Assembly (NCBI RefSeq): GCF_028372415.1 | Contig: NC_092872.1 | Coordinates: forward strand, 12,003,001-12,067,000 | DNA: 64,000 nt | Source: Notamacropus eugenii | Lineage: Eukaryota > Chordata > Mammalia > Diprotodontia > Macropodidae | Direction of reading: 5' to 3' | Shown: positions 54,425 through 64,000 of the stretch, in pieces | Layout of the letters: every line of letters starts with the position of its first letter | Position numbering within the stretch: the first letter of the stretch is position 1 | Notes under the pieces: generated by a model | Seen by the model: only the letters and a program-made list of their open reading frames with translations | Told to the model about the DNA's origin: nothing | The model's database searches: none | Program-made: the position numbers and the translations under genes

Positions 54425-55035
54425 ATGGGACAGATGCTTTTTAAGGGCAGAAACGCTCAGGTAGGGGTGGATGCGGAGAAGGAGGAAGGGGGAAAAGAGG
54501 TGGACTCCTGGTCAGAGGAAACCTCAGCACCCCTGGAACCCTCGGCTCCCACAGAGCCACCGATCTACGCTCCTCCAGAAAGGAGAAGACCATCAGGTCC
54601 TTTATCCAAGGCTCATCTTCCGCCCATACTGCTGCAGCCTCTTCCTAAAAGTCAGCTATCACTTTTAGAAAAAACTTTCCAAGAAGCTAGGGAAAAAGGA
54701 GAAGAAATACCTTTGGAAATGAGGCTAGTATTGTCAGTGACAGAAACCCCAGATCCCAATAACCCAGGAGGAGTTGCAAGAGAATTCACCCCTCTGGATT
54801 TTAAATTTTTAAAGGAATTAAAACAAGGGACAATCAATTATGGACCAAGTAATCCTTCCATTCAGTCTCTTCTAGACAGCATTTCTCAGACATCCTGTGC
54901 CCCACTGATTGGTGTAATTTAGATAAAAGAACTCTTGAAGGAGATTACTTAATGTGGAAATTTGAATTTCATCAAGTATGTTTGGAACAAAGTAAAAGAA
55001 ATCAAGCCAAAGGTCTAATTTGTGAAGAAGATTTC
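54425..55035 (+). pseudogene. Broken gag fragment of the endogenous retrovirus
   Basis: An open frame from ATG at 54425 to a stop at 54920-54922 (165 codons) starts MGQ, a possible myristoylation signal. It then has a Pro-rich segment with PPIY (PPxY-type late domain) near residue 47, and a C-terminal part resembling the N-terminal capsid domain of betaretroviral Gag. Most of the matrix region expected after MGQ is absent, so there is an internal deletion. Capsid-like sequence continues past the stop in another frame to a stop near 55035, so at least one frameshift is present. No protease, polymerase or envelope frame was recognised downstream. Non-functional relic, plus strand, antisense to KIF9. 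Confidence 0.75.
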
Positions 55036-55039
55036 TGAC

Positions 55040-57055
55040 AATCTTTCTCAGTTTTTGAATTCTTTTTTATTGTCTGTATGTGTATTCTGTCTCTATATGT
55101 TCTGTGTGAGTGTGTTTGTGTGTTAATCTCTTTCCTATGTTTTCTCTTTCCTTCCCCCTTGTCGTTTCTCTCTGATGACTGCAGCATCAGAGAGGAGAAT
55201 GGGATAAAGAAAGAGAAACTAATCTTATATTGCTAAAGGCAGTTTCAGATAAAGTATACAAGGAAATAATGTATGTGCAGTTTTAATGAAAGCATAAAAG
55301 TTTTGGAAATTGTTGGTAAAATTCTTTCTCTCTTTCTACCTTCTAACCCTGACCAGGTTGTGAAGGTGGAGAGAAAGACAAGAAAAAATCAGGGAAGCTT
55401 TTTACCTCATATCAGAGAGGCAGATTGACTAGCATTTTAATTATCTCATGCTTCACTTAAAAGAAAAAAAGTTTTTGTATAATGAGAAATAAGCAAAAGT
55501 AGTTATTCTGGTCACATTGGATGTTTAAGACAGGTCAGAATTTGTTATATTATTTGGCACTAAGGCAAATTAGGAAAAATGGATAGATCTGAAAAAAAGA
55601 CACCTCAGGGATAAATAATGCTTTTGAACTCTCCAGTAGAAGGAGGGATAGTTGTTCTGAATAGTTGTTCTGGATAGTTGTTCAAAAGTCTCCCTTGCTT
55701 CAATTGATAGATTCAAAAGCCCTCTCTTTCAAAGAAGTTCTTAAGGAGTGGACACAGAAGTAAAATTTACTTGAGTAAAAGTTAGAACAATTAAGATTTT
55801 TTTTTTTTGCCTTGCAATCCTGACTCTGATCATCCAGTTAGGGATGCAGTGAATAGTTAGGACTGCTAAAGATAACTCTTATCATCCCAGATTAGATCAA
55901 GGGAAGAGAATGCTAAAGAATAGTATGGAATTTAATTTACCCTCCCAGAGAGTAGGGGGGCCATAGGAGCATGAGATCACAAGCCAACTAGCCCCTACAT
56001 TTAGTAAGCCCAGTCTTCCATTAATAATATTTATATGTGATGATTTGGAAATGTAATTAATGACACTTAAGGTTCACTATTTGTGTTACTGCTGTGCTTC
56101 TAAATTGCAATAGTCTAGTATTGTAAAAACTGAGTAATCCCTGTAATCCAGAAACAGTGTTAGAGAAACCAGTTTTTTAATCTGAATTTTGTTGAAACTA
56201 AAAGATGTTGGGAAAATTGTGTAAAACCAGTTATGTTATTTTAAATTTTATCAGTCCTGCTAACCTTGTCTTACAATATTTTGGTTTTTGTAATTGTCAT
56301 TTAGAAAACCAGGTATTTTCACCTTTGCCTGTTAAAGAAGTTTCAGTTAAATACACTTGGCTAAGATTGTTAACTGAGTTATTTGGAGTTACTGTTTTAA
56401 TGCTAAACTTAAAATTGTTAATTGATTACTGTGTGTAGAAAGAAAGGAATTGAATGAAAACTTTTTTAGATTAGTTCTGCCCATTCAGATCAGTCTTCCT
56501 GTCTGCTTGGGGGTTGGCAGGCATAGGCGCAGTACCAATCTCCTTTATTCTGTAAATTGCTAAGGCCCCTGGAAACCATCCCTGTGGGTAGGCAGCAGCT
56601 CCCTTAAGAAAGAAACTCGATTGGCTTATGCAAATTATAAACAATCAATAGGACTTGCTCAGAAGTTGTAATAAATGGAGAGGATTTTTGGCAATTGGCT
56701 TTTACCTAAGGACAAGTTTTAAATTTGAAAAGGAAAGATCTTAAATGGAATTCCCTTATGTATGTGAGTCCTGATAAATCTTTATTCTTATTGCAACTCC
56801 ATGAGAATAGAAATGACAATCTGGCTCTTAGATGATTAATGAATTTTGCTGTTCAAGGTGAAATTTTTAGAGGAAGAAATTAAAGATATCTATGATAATG
56901 TTTAATATAAAATTTTGGAATAATCTCTTTGTTCTCTCTGAAGCAAACTCAGAGAATGCCTCTTCGTATGTCAGCAAAAGCCAGCCAAGGCTGACTCTAC
57001 ACTCCTTAGGAGACCTTTAACCTAAGACACTATATCTTATTATCTATACACATAT
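55040..57055. other. Unassigned AT-rich sequence, possibly remaining ERV interior
   Basis: No long open frame and no recognised pol or env motif. It lies between the gag relic and a different LTR-like unit, so it may be decayed retroviral interior or plain intron. Confidence 0.3.
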
Positions 57056-57059
57056 ACTA

Positions 57060-57495
57060 TGTTTGTTATGGCATATTAGTGGTAAAGAAAATATAGACAT
57101 CTTAGGTCATAATTTCTATGGAACTTTGTTTACCCTTTCCTATGTCAGTTATCTGTTTAGGGCAGGAAGCCTGCCACTCACTACTGGTGGGATTTCCTTC
57201 TTTATCACCGAGACATATGTTTACCCAGCTGGAATCCCAAGGCCTGACCAACATTACTTTGTTAATTGTCTTGTCTTACTAAATTTATGATTTGTTCAAC
57301 TAGGAGAGTTCCTTTCTCATGGCAAAATGTATATAAGCCAGAAGATTTCTGCACTGGGTAGCCAGAACATTTCTGGCTCCATAATGCATTATGTAACTGT
57401 TTTCTTTATGGGGAATTGATCAATTAATTAATTAAATCATAAAATGTATGCATTTAGCCATGTTGCCTTTTCTTCAACAAGTTTTCAGGTCAACA
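57060..57495 (+). repeat. LTR-like unit of a second type (solo LTR candidate)
   Basis: Starts TGTTTGTTATGGC and ends CAGGTCAACA. It has a promoter-like 'tgtatataagcc' at about 57329 and a downstream 'ttaaatcataaaatg'. Boundaries TG...CA are inferred. Confidence 0.4.
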
Positions 57496-57499
57496 TCTA

Positions 57500-57955
57500 T
57501 AATCATATGAAAAAATGCACTAAATCACCCAACACCAGAAATCCAGGTCCATACTAGCAACAAAGAAATCCATCATAGTAACCAAGAAATCTATTTACAT
57601 TATCAGGCATTCCCACAAACAGGGTCCCCTAAGCAAAATGTTTTTCTTTCTCTCACAGCCAGCTGCCTGCTTTCTCTGTCCTTCCCCTCTCTGACTAATC
57701 TGACTCACTTCCTGCTCCACCCCTTCCTGTTCCACCTGTTTAGCAAACTCCTCCTACCACAGGTTCTATGTGACTCAGGCTTCCATGTGACCCAGGCAGG
57801 TCACATGGGCCTATTAATAAATGGGAAAGATCTTCCCATTTAAATTACCATTACAATTGGGAACTAGCTGTAACTTTTATCACGTGATACTGAAAAGTTT
57901 CTGCACAAAGACATGCACCTATGATAATAAGGGAAACTGTTAAATAGGAAAAAAA
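57500..57955. other. Unassigned sequence between repeats
   Basis: No exon or gene recognised. Contains an 'attaataaatgggaaagatcttcccattt' segment (57812-57841) with a short inverted repeat. Confidence 0.3.
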
Positions 57956-57959
57956 AACT

Positions 57960-58249
57960 TTATATCAGATTTCTCTGATGAGATTTGGTATCCAAAAACC
58001 ATACACAATTTATACTGGCACACATACGCACTTCACTAATAGATAAATGGTCAAAGAATGTTAATTGACTTTTCTCAAAAGAAAAAGAGTTAACTCTTAA
58101 CAAATATGTGAAAAAATATTCCAAATCACTAATCCTAAGAGAAATGCAGGTCAGAACAGCCTTTTTTTTTTTTTTTAATGAAATTTCACCTTATACTCTG
58201 AAAACTGGCAAAGTTGACAAAAGATAGGACCAGTCAGTGTTGGAGGGGT
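57960..58249 (+). mobile_element. L1 3' fragment, sense
   Basis: 'ttgacttttctcaaaagaaaaagag', 'aaatatgtgaaaaaatattccaaatcactaatcctaagagaaatgcaggtcagaac', 'gaaatttcaccttatactctgaaaactggcaaagttgac', 'cagtcagtgttggagggg' follow L1 ORF2-end sense order, up to the inverted LTR. Confidence 0.78.
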
Positions 58250-58562
58250 TGTCAGATGTGGCGGACATCCCAACTTGGCTCAGTGGCAGCAGTGAAAAAG
58301 ACAGAGGCAGGCGGAAGAAGATAGGGCAACTTCATTTATTGATCCGAGGGTGATATTCTATTCCTCTCCCATCCCAGTAATTTGGCCAGTCTTATTGTCT
58401 TAAAGGTTGTTAGCCTAGAGGGCATCTATTTTATATATCCCTTGTATTCTGTAGTTCTCTTGCTTATCTCAGGGAGACAGCAACATGGGGGTGGTGGTGC
58501 CTGGAGAGTCATTCTGGATGATAATGAGCACAGTCTCAAAGAACAGTTTCCTCAAATATCTG
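58250..58562 (-). repeat. Inverted, 5'-truncated LTR of the same ERV family as 53751-54139
   Basis: Read on the minus strand it matches the 5' LTR from about 53789 to its TCTGACA end, including the block around 'catgggggtggtggtgcc'. It lacks about the first 38 bases of U3. No primer binding site or viral interior follows, so it is a solo or rearranged LTR. Confidence 0.82.
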
Positions 58563-61500
58563 AAATATTTTTCATCATTTCTTATACTACAATATTTATG
58601 GCACAAAGTTCTTATAGCACTGCATTCATATACCATAACTTGTTCAGTAATTTCCCCAGTTGATAGGGATGATGTCAATTCTGTGACACCACAAAAAAAA
58701 AAGCTGCTATATTTTTGTGCATGTGGGTCCTTTTCCTCTTTTTAAAATCTTAGTGGTACAGACCTACTAGCAATAGCTCTGGCCTAAAGGGTTTAAATAG
58801 CTGTACAGCTTTTTGGGAATGGTTCCAAATGATTTCAGAATAGTTTAGACTAGTTCACAGGTCAAGCAATAGTGCATTCATCAATGTACCTATTTTCCCA
58901 CATTCCTTCCAGAATTTATCATTTTCCTTTTTTTTTGTCCTCTGAGCCAATCTGATAGGTGTGAGATTATATAGCTTTGATTTCTTCCCTTGAAAACAAT
59001 TCATATCCTTTGATTTACCAATTTACCAATCAGGAAATGACTTATTCTTGAAAACTTGATTCAGTTCCCTACATATTTTAGAAATAATATCATTAGGAAA
59101 CTTGCTACAATGACTTTGCCAGTTTCAAGCTTTTCTCCCTAATTTTAGCTGAATTGGTATTGTTTGTGCAAAAACTTTTAAATTTATGAAATCAAAATTA
59201 TATATCTACCTCTCATGAGCCTATCCCTTGTTTAGTAATGAATTCTTCCCGTATCCGTAGGTCTGACAGATAATTTCTTCTATAGTGCATTAATTTGCTT
59301 ATGACACTGCCTGTGATGTCTAACTCATGTACCCTCTTTGAACTTCTGTGGTGTGAGGTGTTGGCCTATACTTGGTTTCTGCTGGACTACTTCCCAACTT
59401 TTTCAACAGTTTTTCTCAAGTAATGAGTTATTACCATAAAGCCAGAATCTTTGGGTTTAAAAAATATTAGGTTACTGTTCTCATTTGATTCTGTACATTG
59501 TACATGCAATATGCTTCACTAATCTACCTATTTCTTACCTAGTACCAAATTGTCGCATAGTTTTGAGATCCAACACTGCTAGTTCCCCTTCCTTCCCATT
59601 GCTTTTCCATTAATTCCCCTGATATTCTTGACCTTTTGTTCCTACAGATGATTTTTTCCTAGCTCTAAAAAGTAATTCCTTGGTAATTTAATTAGAATGG
59701 AAATGAATAGTCCAATCAATTGAGGTAGTACTGAATTTTTTATTATATTGTCTTGGCCTACCCAAGAGCAATGAAATATTTCTCCAGTTATTTAGATCTG
59801 TCTTTGTATGGAGTGTTTTGTAATTGTGTTCATATAGTTGACATGTGTGTCTTTGGTAGGTAGATTCCCAAGTATTTTATACTGTCAATAGTTACTTAAA
59901 ATGGAATTTCTCTATCTCTTCCTTCTAAGCTTTGTGGGTAATATACAGAAATGCTGATGATTTGTGTGGGTTTCTTTTATATGTTGCAACTTCGCTGAAG
60001 TTGTTAATTATTAATATTTTAGCTGACTCTCTAGGGTCTAAGTAAACCATCATATCATCTGTAAAAAATGATAGTTTTGTTTTCTAATTGCCTGTGCTTT
60101 TCTTATTTCTTTAGCTAGTATTTCCAGTACAATACTGAATAGTAATGGTGATAACAGACATTCAAGCGTCACCTCTGATCTTACTGGAAAGGCTTCCAGC
60201 CTGTCCTCATTACAGATAATGCTTGCTCTTAGTTTAATATATGTATCTATATATATATATATAAATAACTTCTCATTTTAAGGAAAGCTCCATTTATTCC
60301 ATGTTTTCTAGTGCTTTTTTAAAAAATAGTATAGCATAGTATAATATACTATTTATACTAGTATAAATCCAGCCTGATCACAATGTATGATCTTTAATAT
60401 ATTGTTAAAATTTCTTTGCTACTATTTTATTTAAGTTTTTTGCATCAATATTTATTAGGGAAATTGGCCTATCATTTTCTTTCTCCATTTTGATTCTCCC
60501 TAGTTTAAGTGCCAATACCTTGTTTGTGTCAAAGAAAGAACTTGGTAGGACTCCTTCTTTGCCTATTTTTCCAACACTTTATGTAGTATTGGAATTAACT
60601 ATTCTTTAAATTTTTGGTAAAATTTTCTTGTAAATCTGGGCATTTTTTTCCTTAGGGAATATATTTATGGCATTAATTCCTTTTTTAAAGATAGAATAAG
60701 CTAAATATTTTATTTACTGTTCTAGTTACCATTCCCATTATTCTAGGGAATTCATATTTTTGTAAACATTTATCCATTTCATTTAGATTTTCAGTTTATC
60801 CATTTCATTCAGATTTCAGTTCAGCAAAATAGCTCCTAATAATGGCTTTTATTTCTTCTTCACTGGTTGTAAATTCACCTTTTTTTCATTTTTGACACTA
60901 GTAATTGTTTTTTCCCCATAAAAACCAGTTCCTAGTTTTATTTATTAGACCAAATTTTAACTTTCATTTTTCTTAATCTCTCTTCTCATTTTCAGGATTT
61001 TTAATTTGGTATTTAATTGGGGTGGGGTTTAATTTGTTGGTTTTCTAAATTTTCTTTCCCTTTCTCCATGGCCAGTGCATTGATCTGTTCTCTCTTTTAT
61101 GGATGGAAGAGTTTGGAAATGTAAAATTTCCCCTAAGTACTGATTTGGCTCTACCCTACAGATTTTGGTATGCTATCTCAGTTAGCATTATTTTTAATAG
61201 AATTACTGATTCTTTCTAAGATTTGTTCTTTTACCTATCTATTCTTTAGTATTAAGTTATTTAATTTACTATTAATTTTTAATCTTTGACTCAAAGGTCC
61301 CTTATTAGATACATTTTTAAGGCATTATGGTTAGAAAAAGATATATTTCTATTTTTCTGCATTTTGGGGGGAGATTTTTGTGTCCTAATACATAATTTTT
61401 TTGAATTGTGTCATGCACAGTAGAGAAATAAGTATATTCCTTTCTATTCCTAATTAATAGTCTCCAGAGTTCTATTAGAGCTAGCTTTTCTAAAATTCTA

Positions 61501-63100
61501 TTAGGCTCCTTATTTCTTATTTTATGGTTAGATTTATCTAGATCTGAGAAGAGTAAATTGGTGTTCCTCTGCTATTATATTTTGACTCTTTCCCCCATAA
61601 CTCTTTTAACTTTTCCTTTAAGAATTTAGATGCTATGCTGTTTGGTACATATATGTTCAGTATTGATATTGTCTGTTACTTTCCAGCAAAACATAGTTTT
61701 CTTGTTTATCCCTTAGGTCTATTTTTGCTTTTGCTTTGTCTGAAATTGTGACTGCTGCTCCTATCTTTACTTCAGCTGAAGTATGATAGATTCTGCTCCA
61801 ACCCCTTATTTTAACTCTATGTGTATTTTTTCTGTTTACAATCTGTTATTTGTAAATAACATATTGTTGGACTCTGGTTTCTCACCTAGTCTGCTGTTCT
61901 CTTCCATTTTATGGTTTGGTTTTATTCCATTGATATTCACAGTTATGAATACTAACTGTATGTTTCTCTCCATTCTATTCTCTTATCCTTTTTTTTACCC
62001 TATCATCTCTTTAAGAGTAGGTTTTGCTGCTGACCACTGCATCCCTTAATCTATTTTCTCTCTTATCTTACCCCCTGTCTCTTCCTACTTCCCTGTTGGG
62101 TAAGATGAGTTTTTACATTCAACTGTGCATATATGTTTATTCTTTCCTCCTTGAACCAATTCATATAAAAGTGAAGTTTGAGTGTTGCCCACTCCCCACT
62201 GTACTCACAATTTTACAAACTCTTCCTTATATACCCCATGATATTTCCCCCATTCTTCTCTATTCCTCTCTCTCCCAGTGTACTCCTCTTCCATTCTTCC
62301 CTTTAAGATCATCCAAACATAGCAGAATCACACCTAGACTCCCTCTGAGATGCTAAAGTTCTGACAGGTTACATTTATCATCTCTCTAAATAGGAATTAA
62401 ACAGTTTAACTTTATTAAAACCCTTATGATATCGCTTTCATATTTACCTTTTTATGTTTCTCTTGAGACCTTTGTTTGAAGGTCAAATTTCCTACTCAGC
62501 TCTGGGCTTTTCATCAGGAATACTTTAAAGTACTCTTTTTCAGTAAAAACTTTTTTTTCTTCTGTAGAATTATATTCAATTTTGCTTGGTAGGTTATTCT
62601 TGGTTGTAATACTAGATCTCTCTACTTTCCCTAATTCTGGTGCTTTGATTAATTTATTAATTCCTTATTTTTCTTCCTTTTACCTGGTTATCTAATTTGT
62701 CCTCTCTTTTTTCTCTCACTTAAAGATGATAGAAATCTCTCTTCCCTTCCAATTTTTGTTTTATTTTTATTTAATTTTCTTTACCTTTTCTAAAAAGAAT
62801 TTGTTTTCCTCACGCTCTTCATTATTTTGCTTCCTTTTCTATATATTGTACTTTTATTCATTGATTCACTGCCCTTATACTGATTTATTCCTTCCTTAGT
62901 ATTCCTCATGGAATTAAAGCTTTTAAGATTTATATATTTTGAGTTCTTTCTTCTAAAGAATTTCGTTATTGCCTTGTATATATTTTCCCCTGACCCCCTT
63001 TTTCTGTTGTGCCTCAGTCTTAGAAATACCAATCCTGCAGGACATAGAAAGGATAGAAGTATTAGCCCATGGTAGGAATTTTCCAATGTCCACAATTGTG
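58563..63100 (-). mobile_element. L1 LINE, antisense, 3' UTR through ORF2 into ORF1 region, decayed
   Basis: Ordered antisense L1 motifs: 'gtgatttccccagttgatagg'-type 3' UTR (58640), 'gccaatctgataggtgtgag' (58950), 'ttcccaagtattttatact' (59865), 'ttcgctgaagttgtt' (59990), 'atcatctgtaaaaaatgatagttttg' (60055), 'ccagtacaatactgaatagtaatggtgat' (60125), 'gaattgtgtcatgcacagtagagaaata' (61400), 'tgactgctgctcctatc' (61750). The endonuclease end of ORF2 is near 61990. Positions 62400-63100 match the L1 segment upstream of ORF2. No intact frame. Microsatellite-like (TA)n at 60245-60263. Confidence 0.82.
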
Positions 63101-63149
63101 CAATTTATACTATCCCCATGAAAGTCCTCCCATGATCATTTTCCCCCAT

Positions 63150-64000
63150 TTAACATGAGCCCCCATTCCTCTGAGCCCATGCCCTCCCACTCTTCTAGGT
63201 GTCAATTGCCCCCAGAAGCTCTGATTCCCTTTATACTGAAACAGGATGTTGGAGACACAACACTTTGTTCTCTCTAAGCAGCAAATTCTTGCGGATTATA
63301 TTCATTATAAGCTCTCCATATCCCATTATAGGATCTCTCTCTTCTCCATGGAAATGTTCTTCAGCAAGACATCTTCCCACACTGAGACTTCCTTTCCTCT
63401 TTCCATTTCAATCCCTTCCTTTGTCACTTTACCCATTTTTCTTACAGACTCCAGGAGTTATTTTCCCTTCACTGTTAACCATTGACTTGATTAAGGTATA
63501 TTATATATTCCCCTCTATTTTCTTCCTCCCTCTTTGCTTCTATGTGCCCTCCCATTCTGCAATGAAAATTTGATTCATCCCTAGACATGATGTTATGAGA
63601 TTTATTTCATAATGTTTCATGACTGTTTCTCCAACTGCCACTTTTTTCTTTTTGATTTCTCTTTTATCCTTGTCTCCTTGTATACTTTTACAAAGAATCT
63701 CTTAATGGTACTTATATTGTTGTTTTTACTGCTTTTATTCTTAATACCATACATATATTCATTTTACTAATTTTTCTTTTTTTTTTCTGGGGTAATTTAT
63801 TACATGCATCTTACTTGGTTCTTATATTTATTCATCTTTTTGGTATTTTTATTTGTCTTGAGATGTCTGCAGAGCAAATAATTTTCTTAGGTCTGTTTTT
63901 CTTTATAGGAATACTCCAAAGGTCTCTTTTTAATTGAATGCCCACTTTTTTCATTGATGATTAGACTGAGGTTTGCAGGATAAGCTATTTCAGCTTGAAC
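63150..64000 (-). mobile_element. Further L1-related sequence, antisense, possibly a second copy
   Basis: 'tatttgtcttgagatgtctgcagagcaaataattttcttagg...aggaatactccaaaggtctcttt' (63848-63930) resembles 'atgtttctcttgagacctttgtttgaaggtcaaatt...caggaatactttaaagtactcttt' (62453-62540) in the preceding L1. This suggests two L1 copies in the same orientation. Runs off the window. Confidence 0.5.

Noticed and set aside
62790..63095. 101-codon minus-strand Lys/Asn-rich frame as an intact L1 ORF1
   Set aside because: Position fits the ORF1 region but it is short, lacks a recognisable RNA-binding domain, and the rest of the element is full of stops.

Overview
The window looks like a marsupial chromosome. 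It carries 16 coding exons of a mammalian KIF9 gene. The rest is mostly repeats: L2, MIR and L3/CR1 relics, RTE-clade LINEs and RTE-tailed SINEs, L1 copies, the CORE/tRNA-type SINE with the 'acagatgaggaaactgag' core, and a betaretrovirus-like endogenous element. L1 together with abundant RTE and these SINEs argues for a marsupial rather than a monotreme or placental mammal. The species is not determined. There is no bacterial-style content: no operons, CRISPR arrays or rRNA genes.

Layout. (1) Positions 1-11870, plus strand: three exons (1-35, 1547-1708, 11638-11870) with matching splice phases and one open frame encode the C-terminal end of a divergent tubulin. The best reading is zeta-tubulin (TUBZ), a tubulin reported lost from placental mammals; delta-tubulin is the alternative. 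The 9.9-kb last intron holds an RTE LINE with a twin-priming inversion (3600-5975), L2 copies and SINEs. (2) Positions 11871-12840: short tail-to-tail interval. (3) Positions 12850-50170, minus strand: KIF9, from the 3' UTR and stop codon (13052) back to the motor-domain exon with GETNR...NSSRSH (50087-50170). The exons for the N-terminal ~200 residues, including the P-loop, were not found and should lie beyond 64000. Exon 20864-21079 carries one extra base that puts TAA in frame, so the KIF9 in this sequence is either broken or has an indel error. (4) Positions 50171-64000: a large KIF9 intron packed with L1-type fragments, an ERV (LTR, tRNA-Lys-type primer binding site and a broken gag), an inverted second LTR of the same family, and a long antisense L1.

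How the genes relate. KIF9 is a kinesin-9 motor of motile cilia and flagella. Zeta-tubulin is known as a basal-body/basal-foot protein of multiciliated cells. If the tubulin call is right, two cilium genes sit tail to tail here. The tubulin and KIF9 exon calls rest on reading translated frames, splice sites and phases by eye; repeat names rest on remembered consensus features, and repeat edges are approximate.
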